The notes under the pieces are model-generated. The model searched no databases. It was given only the letters and a program-made list of their open reading frames with translations, and had not been told where the DNA came from. Shown one piece after another: positions 12,296 through 23,058 of a stretch of DNA of 64,000 nt. How positions within the stretch are numbered: position 1 is the first letter of the stretch; every line of letters starts with the position of its first letter. The position numbers and the translations under genes are program-made. The DNA is taken from the NCBI GenBank assembly GCA_020310875.1, contig CM035423.1, forward strand, positions 141,597,723 to 141,661,722, written 5' to 3'. This DNA comes from Ceratopteris richardii (taxonomy: Eukaryota; Streptophyta; Polypodiopsida; Polypodiales; Pteridaceae).

Positions 12296-13349
12296 TGTTG
12301 AGCCCATAAAAGTTATATTGGTCAAAGTCAATCGTAGTCAAAGTCAATTGTAGTCAAAGTCAAAGGGTCAAAGTCAAACTGATCAAAGTCAACAAGGTTA
12401 AGGTCAAAGTCAACATGGGTGAAGTCAAAGTGTTCAAAGTGCAGGTGTCAAAGTGCACAGGTAGTGCACAATTAATTGTCCACAAAGGGTAAATTGGAGA
12501 AAGTGGGTTGCAGGTTGTAGAGGTATTTCTCTAATTTCCCTAAGGTCCAAAAGTGTTTTTAAAGTGTTTTGGAAGGTTCAGGTGAACCCTCTCTTAGGTG
12601 CACAAGTGAAGAATTAAAAGGAAAATGTGAAGGTATGTGGAGCAGTAGTGTACGCAGAAGTGAAAGTATGGCCCCCAATTAAAATTTTTATTTTAGTCTA
12701 AAGTCACTATAGGACAAAACAGGGATTCGTTGGCTGCCCACTTGTGGAAACAATCTTGGGACATCAAAGCGAGCACCAAGATACTCTTGCAGTTAGGACC
12801 GTACGTGAATCGACACTCAAATCAAGGGAAGGACTATTCTTGGACTAAGCAAGGGTAAGCAAGACTAAGAAAGGTGAGCATAGTCTAAGTGAGGCAAGAG
12901 AGAGAAGTGCAAGAGACACACAGTGTGCACGCAGAGAAGTGAAGTGTAAGGTGTGCGTGAAGAGTGACTAAGGAAGTGTGCAGAGAAGTGCTAAGCTAGT
13001 CCCCCAAGGATCCCAAGGTCTCATTGCAGTGTGCGTGTGCCGACAGAAGGTGTCCATCCCTCCCCCTTATTGGAAGCTTGGTGCAAGGTGTGCACAAGTG
13101 CAGGCTTGGAGAAGGTGGAGGTTTGGTGCAGAGGAGTCCGGCAACAAAAAGACCTTTGGTATTTGGTATTTTGTAATTGAGCACTCTGTGGGATTTTGCA
13201 CAGAAACCTTGGATTGTACTTGGGCATCACCATTGTATTTGTCTCCTTATAATCAATCGACAAAGGCTTCCAGTGTGTATCTTTCTTCTTGTCTTTCCCT
13301 TTTCTCCTACAAACACTCAAATCCCTTCTTCTCCAAGAATCCCCCAACA
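12296..13349 (+). mobile_element. Solo LTR N inserted in element C integrase
   Basis: This 1054-bp segment starts TGTTGAGCCC and ends CCCCCAACA, with TGTTG/CAACA termini. It is bounded by an exact 5-bp duplication, CCTCG at 12291-12295 and 13350-13354. The integrase frame (DVFPR, then FGLPLEIVSDQGTHF) resumes exactly after removing it and one duplication copy. It has no internal retroelement genes, so it is a solo LTR left by LTR-LTR recombination, or possibly a short non-autonomous element. The open frames at 12978-13439 read out of it into integrase and are not genes. Orientation is inferred from the CT-rich, U5-like right end. Confidence 0.92.
12320..12452 (+). promoter_or_regulatory. Cluster of W-box cores in solo LTR N
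   Basis: About 13 copies of GTCAA (TTGAC on the other strand), mostly paired as GTCAAAGTCAA, lie within ~130 bp near the LTR start. Most are preceded by A or G and so fit TTGAC[C/T], the binding site of plant WRKY factors. The U3 position suggests a stress-responsive enhancer, but this is inference from motif density. Confidence 0.6.
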
Positions 13350-13354
13350 CCTCG

Positions 13355-14057
13355 GTTTGGTCTTCCCTTAGAGATTGTTTCGGATCAGGGTACACATTTT
13401 GTTAATTCCTTACTGCAAGCATTTACCAGCACCCTGTAGATTGTTCATAAATTTAGCTCTCCGTATTATCCTTGGGCCAATGGTCTTGCTAAAAGTACCA
13501 ATAAAACTTTACTTAACATGCTCAAGAAGTTAGTTGTGGAATGTTTGGAGCGTTGGGATCAATTCCTTCCTTCAGTTCTGTGGGCATACCGCACTACATA
13601 CAAAGTGGCTACAGGGAATACACCTTTTAAATTGGCATATGGGTTGGAGGCCATTTCATCCATGGAGTTAGTGGTCCCGAGCCTCAGGGTGGCACTAGAA
13701 CATAAGCTCTTACCAGATTAATCCTTTCCTTTCTAGTTGGAGGTGTTGCGGTCCTTAGACGAACAACGTTGGGAAAGTTTTCTAATGCTGCAAGAAGTCC
13801 AACTGTGACAAGCCAAGACGCATGATCGGTTTCTCCGCACTCCTGTTTTTACCAATTGCCAATTAGTTTTGTTCTATAATGCTAAATCTAATCGTTTAGC
13901 GGGCAAGTTCAAACTTCGCTGGTTTGGTCCTTACCGTATTGAATCACATGTTGGTCGTGCTACGTTCCAGTTATCCACTTTAACTGGTACCCTTCTCCCT
14001 AAGTCAATCAATGGATCGAAGCTTCGTCCTTATTATTCCATGCCTTCTTCATCTTGA
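13355..14057 (+). pseudogene. pol: Element C: integrase C-terminal half
   Basis: The integrase continues with the second catalytic Asp in GLPLEIVSDQGTHFVNSLL. The region of the catalytic Glu follows, but reads NGLAKSTNK where Ty3 integrases have GQxE(S/R), so the Glu codon is lost. It goes on through LWAYRTTYKVATGNTPFKL (13570-13640), a VPSLRVALEH block and a C-terminal KFKLRWFGPYRIE...GRATFQL segment (13905-13975). Stops lie at 13437, 13719 and near 13803. It ends at about 14055 with no chromodomain. Confidence 0.85.
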
Positions 14058-14305
14058 TGCTCTATTGGTATTTTATTCTCCGCCCTGTTTATACCCCTAT
14101 TTTGACTCGACGTTCCTTTCCTGTCCACGTGTTCCGGTTGACCGACTCACCGTAACATTTCCATTTTATCACCTAGCCATCATTAGCCGTCGCACTATGT
14201 GTCTAAGATTCTGTTAATGCGTGCATGTCGCCATTATGTCTTTATATTTCCAACACTGGGTGATGCTTATGGTTCTCCCCGCATTTTCATTCGATGTTTT
14301 TACTT

Positions 14306-14338
14306 AATCCCCTTCTTCTCTCTTTTTTCCGCTATTAG
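14306..14338 (+). promoter_or_regulatory. Splice-acceptor-like site before element C ORF3
   Basis: A long pyrimidine run ending GCTATTAG lies ~65 bases before the ORF3 ATG. Elements E and F have comparable sites before their ORF3, suggesting expression from a spliced transcript. No donor is identified. Confidence 0.4.
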
Positions 14339-14402
14339 TGTTCTGTGTTTGTGCGCTTGCATGTTCTGTGTTACCTAGTGTCTTTGTGATCTCGTATTCG
14401 CC

Positions 14403-16397
14403 ATGGAAGCTTTGGCTAACATTGTGACTTTCCGTGATGGCCTCGCTCCGGAATTGAGCGAATTTCTGTGCACTCGTGGCCTTTTGGCATTCGCTAAACT
14501 GCCCTGGCATTCGATGGGATGCTATCCTTTCTTTACGTAGATCATATCTGCCATTGCTGCTACTCCTGCTACCAAAGCCTGCTGGCTGATTGCTTCTCTT
14601 AACCCCCATATAGTTATCAACATAAACACCATCACTGAATGATTTCATCTCCCTCAAGAGGGTCTTGTAGATGGACCTCTCTTACCGATGTCCACCATGA
14701 AAGAGCTATTTCCATGCCACTCTTCCAACAAATTCACCATCCTTTGTCGCCCTGAACCAGAGTGCACTGCACTACAATTTCTTGTAGCTGCACTTAACTT
14801 GCAAAAACACACATATGGCATTTCTCGCCCTTTCTATTCCATGATCGATACCGTAGCGCAAGAAGCAGTTAATTTTGCTTCATTTTTCTTCTGGTGCATT
14901 CACCGAGAATGCTAGGCAGTTTCTCGACAATTGGCCAAGAATGATATCCCTCGGACCCGCTTGCTGCATCTGCTAACATTCCTCCTCCCGACGATTCAAG
15001 CTTCTCAACCTCCTCCACTGAATACCATTTTTCATGAGGAGTCAGTACAAGTGATGGAGGTCAACGACGATGAGGATCTTCTGCAGTTCTTTAAGGGGAA
15101 GCGTCGTAAATTGAGCCCCTCTCACAGTAAAGCACCGTCGTCCTCAACCGTTCAGTTGTAGGATACTGCTTCGTCTGCTCAAATTCTTTCTGCTCCATCA
15201 TCCCCTAAAGACCAAGTTAATCTAGACAATGTCATTGAAGAGGTTCACCCTGATGATACGATCGTGCAGCCATAGTCTCATCCACAGGAGCCAACGTCCG
15301 ACACAGTCACAGAAGTCGAACAACTCACGGATAAAGCACAACGTGAGGAGGTGATTGCTCAACCAGATGTCTCTCCCCTTGTGGTAACTACTCTTGCTTT
15401 GCTCTCTTCATCTTAAAACCCACCTCTGCCTCTTTCTCCCTCCAAGGTGCCTCTGTCGCATAGCCCCCCTTCCTCACCATATCATTCGACAGCCTGTCCT
15501 CTTCCTTCCTCCCTTGATTTTTCACCCCCCTCATCGTCCGCCACCGTTTCTGTTAACCCCTCTTAGCCAATCTACACCTCTATAGTCTTGATTCATTGGG
15601 TTAGCTAGCTCAGATCGGTAACTACCTCATTCATCTTTCCACTCATCTCCCCCATCACCTACAAGTTGCCGAACAATCCCTCCGACAGCAGTACCAATCC
15701 AAGGTGGACATGCTTGAAGCGGACATCGCACCACTTCAAGAAGAGGTCCTCACAGCCAAAGACGAAGCTAGTTCACTCGAGGACCAGATTCGTAGTCTTC
15801 AAGTAGAGTTGAATGAGAAGAATGCCATCATTGCAGCTCGCGATGATGAGATTAGCAATATCTTAGAGACCACGTGCGCTGATCTTGCTCTGGTGGAGCA
15901 AAAGGGTCAAGAAATGGCAGATTTACAAGCTGAGACTGAATTAAAGAAAGTCACTGAAGAGCTCTTTTAGAAAAGTCGCTCTTTGGAAGAAGAAATTGGC
16001 CGTAATATTTAGTTGAAGAAGGATGTCGAAGCCATCCAGAAGGAGCGGCAAGACTTTTATAAAACCATGCAGTTCCAATCTCAAGAGCTCGAGCGCAGAG
16101 AGAAGCAACTGGGTATCCAAGACGAGCACTTATCACGCATTGATGCCAAAATTGTGGATATGAAGCTAAGACGAGATGCGGCACTCGCCAATGACTTTTA
16201 CCTCTAGGAAGCCTTTTTGTAGAGTCAAGCCGAAGCCTTACTCTCCGAAGTAATCACTTCTAGCTCTGTGCGGACTGATGCACATCTGGTGGAACCACAA
16301 ATTTCGAAGGAAATGTTAGAATCCCTTAAGCAGAAAATAACTCGAACCTTTAAATTAGCAAGAACCATGTATATTCAAGGAATCATTGATGATTCCT
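14403..16397 (+). pseudogene. Element C: third ORF with coiled-coil C-terminus
   Basis: A coding region lies between integrase and the 3' LTR; its function is unknown. From ATG 14403 (MEALANIVTFRDGLAPELSE) one frame persists to about 15410 through scattered stops. It gives an N-terminal part, then an acidic Ser/Pro-rich stretch (15000-15590). In another frame a long heptad-rich coiled coil follows (15704-16200, for example LEDQIRSLQVELNEKN and ELERREKQLGIQDEHL). No signal peptide or convincing membrane segment is seen, so I do not call it env. The layout (folded part, Pro/Ser linker, coiled coil) parallels ORF3/ORF4 of elements E and F. A splice-acceptor-like tract ends at 14338. Confidence 0.65.
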
Positions 16398-16444
16398 AAA
16401 CCTTGTATTTTTCCTGCTAGGTTCGAGTCCACCATGTGTGCCAG

Positions 16445-16945
16445 TGTAAGCCACCGGAATATTATTTAGAAGAATCATTGTAATTAGAAAAGTCGCGCAC
16501 TGAAAGGGTGTAGCGCAAATGTTTTATCATTTCTTTCTAATCAATAGAGTATGTGCGGAAGAGATGAGAGGGAGTCTCCGGCCTGTTCGGTCTGGGCGGT
16601 GGTCTGGAATTGATTCCGTTTTGGAGTTATATCAATTGCGGAATTGTCTGTAAAGTCAATATTGAAGTAATCAGGTACTGTGTTAATGTTACTGTGTTAA
16701 AGTGAAGTGTGGCGGTATTATAAAGAAGAAGTGAAAGTGCTATGTATATAATTGCAGTGATCGTTAAGGTTGTTATGCACCGAAGTGTAATCGCATATTC
16801 TATAATTGTTTGGGATGAATCAATGAAATTGATAGTCGGAAATTAAGAAGCGAATTGGGAAAATGCATATAGGGCCTCTGAATTATCAGACCCCTGACCA
16901 TCCCAAGAACCCATGAGTAGGAACAAAATAACTGTAACTTTAACA
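16445..16945 (+). repeat. 3' LTR of element C
   Basis: A 501-bp partner of 6897-7397 with the same termini. The bases before it (GTTCGAGTCCACCATG, then TGTGCCAG) are not a purine tract, which is unusual for the plus-strand priming position. Confidence 0.95.
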
Positions 16946-17199
16946 ACTCCTTTGAAAATTTTAACCATTGTGTTTTTTAATGCAACTTGTAGAGGCTTGA
17001 TGGGGGAAGAAGTAAGTTTCCCAAATGTAATAACCATCAGTCTACCTGATTAATGTCACACATGTAAGCATTAAACGAACATGCTACAATTTTGTTACAC
17101 CATTGTTCATGTCATAGACCTGCACACACGATTGATGTACCACTGTCAAGCATGACTATATACACACCAAATTGTCAATCCATGGAGTGAACAACCAAT
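16946..17199. other. Flank between element C and an LTR fragment
   Basis: AT-rich sequence without recognisable domains. It is probably the continuation of the host DNA into which C inserted. Confidence 0.35.
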
Positions 17200-17838
17200 G
17201 GTATGAAAATCACACACTACAAGATGGAAGTACATGCATCTGCATAGAGAGAGAGAGAGAGCAAGGTCACACATAGGTGCTAACACATGCATGCACACAC
17301 ACACACATACTCACGAGTAGACAAGAGGCAATATGCTAAAAAAGGCTCTTGTATTGCTCAAGATAAGGGTACAAAGTTCATAAGAGTTCTAGGTTCAATA
17401 AGTTAACCTAAACAAATGGGAGCTCTTTCACTTTTATAGTTTTTAAAAGAGCTCTATCCACACTATAATGTTTGGCTTAACTTTAGAATTAGGTTCTAGA
17501 GGCTATCTGAAGGTCAAAATGAGATAAAAAAAATATGGAAATCGGTGTGGAGATACACCTAATTCCCACAAGCTTAAGCACTAAGTTTTTACAAGTGGTT
17601 CCGATTACCACTAAAAATAGGATTCTATGCCAAAAATAGGCATTTTTACAAGTGTTTTGGGTATAACTAGGAAAAAAACCTATGTTAAGGATGGATTTGA
17701 CTTGGGAAAAATTGGTAGACCCCTTTCAATTTCAATTCCATGTTTGTGCTACCCTTTGAACATAGTCTTTAACCTTTGACTAATCTTTGATCACCTTAAC
17801 TTTGAATTTTTAACCACTTTCTATAGCTTCCTCCAACA
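17200..17838 (-). mobile_element. Lone LTR related to the element F LTR
   Basis: On the minus strand this starts at 17838 with TGTTGGAGG. It matches the 3' LTR region of element F (about 51160-51642) in order. Shared parts are a CA-rich repeat, a TTTATAGTTTTT block (TATA-like on the minus strand), AATTAGGTTC and a GAGAT-A-rich block. No pol sequence adjoins, so it looks like a solo or truncated LTR. The left edge is not resolved. Confidence 0.5.
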
Positions 17839-17939
17839 GTAACCTTTTGTCCTCGGACTTCATCATGCTAGATGTAGATTAAGCCTTCAAGATAGGTTTG
17901 GAAACCCATACTTGATTAGATTAATCTTGAGTGTCTTGA

Positions 17940-18339
17940 ATAGTCTTAGGTATTCAAATATGGTGTACTATATGTGGAGAGTCCATGCCAAAGCAAAATG
18001 AAAAGAGAGTGTACTCACAAAATGGAAAGAGTGTGAGACTCGAAAGTGAGTAGACCATGAAATGGAAAAACTCACATGGATTAGAATGATCTTGCCAAGA
18101 TCATGGAGTAGGCTCCTCAAGCTTAGAACCAAGTACAAATGGGGGGAGAGGCCCTCCTTATAGAGTTGGAGGGGGTAAATCATATGTGGGATAATTCCCC
18201 CTGAACGAGAATGAATACACAGGTAGAAGCAAATGTCAAGGTACCCAAATATGAAGAGAGATAATATAAAAAGGAAATGAAAGCGAAAATGGAGTGACTC
18301 TGAGATACAAAATGGAGATGCACTATCATATTCTCAACA
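17940..18339 (-). mobile_element. 3' LTR of copia element D
   Basis: On the minus strand, the tract GGAGTTGCAGAGGGGG is followed at 18339 by TGTTGAGAATATG, a typical polypurine tract and LTR start. A TATA-like CTCTATAAGG lies ~175 bp further in. The far edge is uncertain; 17940 is an estimate. Confidence 0.55.
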
Positions 18340-18950
18340 CCCCCTCTGCAACTCCATCTTGTAGAGTATGGAGGTTGTTGGGGTATGAGAGAAATGTCCA
18401 CCATGAGTGTAGCAACAAAAATGTGAGCACCAAAAAGAAATTCTTCATGTGGAAATCCATATCCTCCAAGCGGAATTCACCATATGTGATCGCTATGTAC
18501 TCCATAAAATGTCCACCAGATGGATCAAGCGAATGCTCCATAGGTACGCCACCAATGAGGTATAGGAATGAAACAAGATCTCATTGGATGAGATCACCTC
18601 CATGCAAGATAGAGGATGACTCCATGTGGTATGTGGGAACCTCCAAATCTTTTAGAATATCCACCTTGAGATGTTTATTGCCAAGAAGTAGGTCTTGCAA
18701 GAATGAAGTGTAAAACATGAAGCATGAAATGATAAGCACATGGTAGTACATATGTATGTTGTGGTCCTCCATGGAATGTAAAAAATCCCTCATATGTGTC
18801 AATAGGACCATGAAAGTCCCCTCTGGACCAAGAAGATGGCTCAGAGAAAGATCCAATTGAGTGATGTATCCATGTAAATTGAAGAGTATCCTGTGGAGAA
18901 TGGAAAGATGTTGGACTCCATCAATGGAACACTGTATGCTTATAATGCCA
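18340..18950 (-). other. Element D: region between integrase and 3' LTR
   Basis: The minus strand has moderately long open frames (18581-18994 and 18326-18541) but no RT or RNase H motif. Those domains, ~2.4 kb in a complete copia element, are therefore missing between the D integrase and its polypurine tract. What remains is linker or unassigned sequence. Confidence 0.5.
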
Positions 18951-20130
18951 TCATAAATGAGGTAAGTGGACTCTGGAAAAGATGAATGTAACATGAGGAG
19001 TCACTGATCCTAGAGTAAAGCCCAACTGAAACTGAGGGGAAATGAAAACCTTCGATGGTATGATGGGAGGTGTAGCCATCTGAGGCGTAAACGAAGACTG
19101 TATATCTGAAACCTCATGCTCCAAAAGTGTAACATGATCTGGAAAGTCAAGTACAAAGAGAGCATGCTTTGCATAGCATGACTGTTCGGTAGTGGAATGG
19201 TTCCCCTCTGAGGAAATGGGAGGGTCCAAATCGCAAGAAGAATAAGAATGAACACTTAGAGTATTAATCAAAAGTTCAATCTTTGGTAAGGAGTGACTCT
19301 TAGGGTCATATAGTTTGTATGCCTTCTGACGGTCACTATAACTGATGAATATGTATTGCTTAGGTCTCTCATCATCAAGATCTTGCACATAGGCATCACT
19401 ACCAAAGTCTCTGAAATAGATCACACTCTGTTTCTTCTGAAAGTAAGCCTAGAATGGGGTTTGGTTTTTCAAAACATGTGAAAAACATATGTTCAGAATA
19501 TGTACGTTTGTGTGGACAATTTCACCCCAAAACTTTTATGGAAGTTGCTTCTAATGCAGCATAGTCTTGACCATTTGAGTCACACTTTGAATCCTTTGTA
19601 GATCAATACCTTGTTGAGTATCCTTGTTTGCTTGGTATTGAATACCTTGCTACTTCACATACTTGGAAAAGTTGTGGTTGACAAGGTCACTATCTGCATC
19701 TAATCTAATGGTCTTTAAAGGACTTGGAAATTCCTCTTGAAATATGTGTCCACTCCTTGAACTTGGAAAGTGCATCCTCTTTATGTTTGAGTGAATAAAC
19801 CCAAGTGTACATAGTGAAGTCATCTACTATAAAAAAGAAGTAAAGTGATCCACTTAGTGATGGTGTATACATAGGAGCACAAAGATAAGCATGGGCTAAT
19901 GCTAAGGGTTTAGATAATTAAATCAATGCTTTATAGGAGATGGGGTAAATTTTTGCTTACCACATGCTTGGAAATTCAATTCCACATGTGATCATGGGTA
20001 AACCCTTGACAAAATGACTTTAAGAGATCTTTGCTAAGTAAGAGGTGTGACCAAATTGAAATGCCACAAGCTAAATCTTGAATCTTTGGCCATGAAACTT
20101 GAAATGGGGAGACCTTTATCTTTGGATCCT
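18951..20130 (-). pseudogene. pol: Element D: copia integrase
   Basis: This decayed Ty1-copia integrase reads on the minus strand from 20130 down. Visible blocks are a catalytic-core start IDDFTMYTWVYSLKHKEDA (near 19780-19830), a KTIRLDADSDLVNH block where the second Asp is expected, a degenerate QQ-G-AE region near 19590, a FWGEIVHTNVHILN block, and the C-terminal FGSDAYV...KQYIFISYSDRQKAYKLYDP block (18951-19424). Some blocks sit in different frames, with several stops. The last block is the longest open part (157 codons). Confidence 0.82.
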
Positions 20131-20755
20131 TGAGCTATGACTTCTTTGGATAATCAATCAATGAATTGAACTTTATCAAATTGCAATGTCATGTTGCACT
20201 TAGTATTGGACTTCATTGAGAGAAGGCTCTTACAAAGGCTTGGTATATAAAGAACATCTTTAAAGTGACTTGCACTCACCTTCTGAGTTTGTGACATGAA
20301 GTTTGCCTCTTCCTTGGATCTCAACACACTTTTTTATCTCCAAGACAAACTTGGCCTTTGTGCTCTTGAAAGTCATGAAAGTTTTCTTTGTCATTGCACA
20401 TGTGTGATGAAGCTCGGACACTATCAAAAATCTGTTCTTTGCTAGGAATGGATGCAACAAGTGCCTTATGTTTTGTTGTAAGAAAAAGCTCTTCACTTGT
20501 GCAGTAAGTTTGATGCTCTGTGTTTGAAGCACACTTGGACTTGTCCTTGTTTTTCTTCTTGAAGCAATACTTTTCTATGTGTACATGCTTGCCACAAAAG
20601 TTGCAAGTAAACTTCTTCTTGCCCTTGTCCTTAGATAGTCTTGTTGAAAGTAGCTTTGGCCTTTGTAATTGTTTCTTGTGTAGCTTGATTATTTTGCCTA
20701 GAGTAGTGGAGAAGCAAAAATCTTCTTACTTCTTCCTAAGTTAGTTCTTAACCTC
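20131..20755 (-). pseudogene. Element D: copia Gag end, protease, GAG-pre-integrase
   Basis: On the minus strand, a zinc knuckle CNFCGKHVHIEKYC (CX2CX4HX4C; about 20555-20605) ends Gag. It is followed by a protease active-site region IFDSVRASSHM (20400-20450), where the normal DSGAS reads DSVRAS, so the essential Gly is lost. A KCVEIQGRGKLHV block and a decayed DVLYIPSL/CKSLLSMK-like region lead to integrase. The 5' part of D is cut off at 20755, where element G's LTR begins. Confidence 0.78.
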
Positions 20756-21001
20756 TGTTGTAAAGAGTGGTTGCTGGAGTTAGACGTCTATCGAAGCATG
20801 CAAACAACACAAGGAAGAAGAAGAAGCTTGGAGCACAACACACAATACAGAATGTATTACCACTAGAATGTACAAAGATACATAGCCTTTAGGGCAATAG
20901 ACGTATATATAAGCCGGGGGAAAAAAACCTCCTAAAGAGGGAAAAAAGTGCCCTGACGGTCCTAGTGTGTTCACACACATCACTACCTAAATATATCAAC
21001 A
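20756..21001 (-). repeat. 3' LTR of copia element G
   Basis: A 246-bp LTR on the minus strand starts TGTTGATATATTTAGG at 21001 and ends CTTTACAACA at 20756. It contains a TATATATAAG promoter-like box (near 20905 on the plus strand). A purine tract (GTAGGGGGGATT) at 21002-21013 adjoins it. ACCTC at 20751-20755 may be one copy of the target duplication; I cannot find the second. Confidence 0.8.
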
Positions 21002-21013
21002 AATCCCCCCTAC

Positions 21014-22504
21014 GAGTGATGCGGTGAACAAGGAGCTGACACTCATGTATAAGGAAGTGCCAAGCTATGTGTCCACAAAAGGAAGTATGCCCAAAGCTTT
21101 GCAGAAAGCTTCAAATTTCTCCCTAGACAGAGCCTTTGTGAAAAAGTCTGCAATGTTCTCTTGCGTGGGCACATATGCCAAGCTGATCTCCCAAGCAGAG
21201 AACCTCTCCCTGACATAATGACAATGCACCTCAATGTGCTTAGTGCGAGCATGGAACACATGGTTCATCGCAATTGCCAATGCGCTCTGACTATCAGTGA
21301 AGATGGTGGTGGCAAAAGACTAACCAACACCCAAATCAACCATAAGGCGTCTGAGCCACACACTCAACAATCGTTGTGAAAGTTGCCCTATACTCAGCCT
21401 CACAACTCGAAGTGGCCACAGTAGGCTAGTTCTTGCTCAACCAAGATATACATGAGCTACCAAACATGAAGCAAAAGCCACTAGTGGACACACGAGTGTC
21501 ATAGCGACCAACCCAATCAGAGCCAGAAAAAGCATGCAAATCTGGCAGTATTGATCCCCCCTTGGGATAAAACAACCCAAGTAGCCGAGTACCAATTAGC
21601 GAAATATGCACTTAACCGCCTACCAATGCTTGACTCCTGGGCAATGCATAAACCTGCTCATCCATGAGACAACAAACTGAATATCTGGCCGAGTAATGCA
21701 TAAGTAAATCAAGCATCCAACAGTCTGCTGATATAGAACATCATCAAATGCATCTCCAGCATCATGAAGACTCAGTCATAAACTTGTCTCCATAGGAGTG
21801 GCAATAGGTTTACAGTCTTCAAGGCCAAAATGCTACAATAATGTGTATATTTCATTTGACAAAAAGACATCCCACCATCAACATGCATAAACTGAATGCC
21901 CAAATAATGATGCAAATGCCCCAAATTAGACATCTCAAATGAGGCATGTAAATCAGCCTTAAAATCAGCAATATGCTTCTAATGAGGACCGGTGAGCAAC
22001 ACGTCATCAACATACACCACAATGATCAGAAGTACATCATTAGCACGCTTGACATATAAGGTGCTTTCAGTTGGACTGTTCTCAAAACCATGTGCAATCA
22101 GGTAGGCATGTATCTTTTCAATACCAAGCACGTGGTGCTTACTTTAAGCCATATAATGCCTTCTTTAACCTGCACACCTGGTTCTCATGCTCTTTCTGCA
22201 CAAAGCCATGGGGCTGAAAAACATACACTTCTTCATGCAAGTCACCATTCAGAAATGCTATTTTGATATCCAACTGATGTACATTCCAACCATGATGAGC
22301 TGCAAGTGCACAGATGCTATGAACAGTAGTCATTCCACAAGTAGGTGCAAATGTCTCATCAAAATCAATGCCTCTTTCATGCACATAACCCTTTGCAACA
22401 AGCCTAGCCTTATACCTATCAACTATACCATGAAGCTTATGCTTTAGCTTGTATACCCACTTAGTCCCAATGGCCTTCTTGCTAAACAAAAGTGCGCATG
22501 CCAA
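21014..22504 (-). pseudogene. pol: Element G: copia RT and RNase H
   Basis: This Ty1-copia RT/RNase H is of the same family as element M. The open N-terminal part (22139-22504) has KKAIGTKWVYKLK, RYKARLVAKGY, FDETFAPTCGMTT, QLDIKIAFLNGDLHEEVYVF and KKALYGLK. The catalytic VVYVDDVLLTG is intact near 22010. RNase H blocks follow (SGSDWVGRYDTRVSTSGFC at 21426-21611, HARTKHIEVHCHYVRERF and the FFTKALSREKFEAFCKALG tail at 21065-21280). Stops and indels break it in several places. It ends ~40 bp before the polypurine tract, as expected. Confidence 0.9.
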
Positions 22505-22803
22505 AGCTTTGCATCTGACAATGCCTGAGAATCATGTACTGCACATGCCAAATCATTTACAGATCTTTCATAGTCTATGAGCTTATACAACCCACGACAT
22601 AGAATGCTAGAAGCAATAATCACATTGCCATTTGACAGATCATGAACTGTACATCTGTCATCAACAAATTTCACAACCAAGCCAATCGTGGCTAATGCAA
22701 AAACTGATAACATATTTTTCTTGATCCCTAGCATAAACAAAGCATCTGACAAAGTGAAAGAACTACCATCAGCAATTGTCAAAATGATCTTACCAACTCC
22801 CAT
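22505..22803 (-). pseudogene. pol: Element G: protease end and GAG-pre-integrase
   Basis: Minus-strand sequence with LSDALFMLGIKKNMLSVFAL (the post-protease block) and ASSILCRGLYKLIDYE ending DAKLWHAHF (the GAG-pre-integrase zinc motif start). It joins directly to RT sequence near 22490-22505, so the whole integrase is deleted at this junction. Confidence 0.82.
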
Positions 22804-23058
22804 AACATAATAAAATGTTTGGTCCGTGCATGAAACACTAGGTTTCGTGCAACAACCAAAGCACTCTGACTATCAGTGAAAATATGCATAGTAGCATCAA
22901 TCCCCATGCAAAGATCCATCAATAGGCGTCTCAGCCATGTACACTCCACTGTAGCTGTGAAAATTGCCCTATACTCAGCTTCACAACTCGATGTCGCCAC
23001 TGTAGGTTGCTTCTTACTCAACCAAGATATGCATGAGTCTCCAAGGATAGCTATAAGA
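22804..23058 (-). pseudogene. pol: Extra copia RNase H fragment upstream of G
   Basis: Minus-strand sequence encodes DSCISWLSKKQPTVATSSCE, the AEYRAIFTATVECTWLRRLL block, FTDSQSALVVARN and VFHARTKH. This RNase H segment belongs at the C-terminus, yet lies upstream of the G protease block in reading order. The arrangement (RNase H, protease end, RT, RNase H) cannot be one linear element. It must come from recombination between two copies. Confidence 0.8.

Larger units (their letters stand above)
6897..16945 (+). mobile_element. Ty3-gypsy LTR retrotransposon C with third ORF
   Basis: Two 501-bp LTRs (6897-7397 and 16445-16945), both starting TGTAAGCC and ending TTTAACA, flank a ~9-kb interior. 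ACTC lies directly outside both ends (6893-6896 and 16946-16949), a probable 4-bp target duplication. The gene order Gag, protease, RT, RNase H, integrase identifies Ty3-gypsy. No chromodomain is seen, so a non-chromovirus lineage is likely. Between integrase and the 3' LTR lies ~2.4 kb with a further, broken coding region. A solo LTR (N) interrupts the integrase. Multiple stops and frameshifts make it non-autonomous. Confidence 0.93.

Noticed and set aside
12978-13439. 153-codon ORF
   Set aside because: It starts inside solo LTR N and reads by chance into the integrase fragment.
16420-16445. tRNA 3' fragment
   Set aside because: The T-loop-like GGTTCGAGTCC lacks a complementary stem and the rest of a tRNA. 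Kept only as a note on the odd 3' junction.
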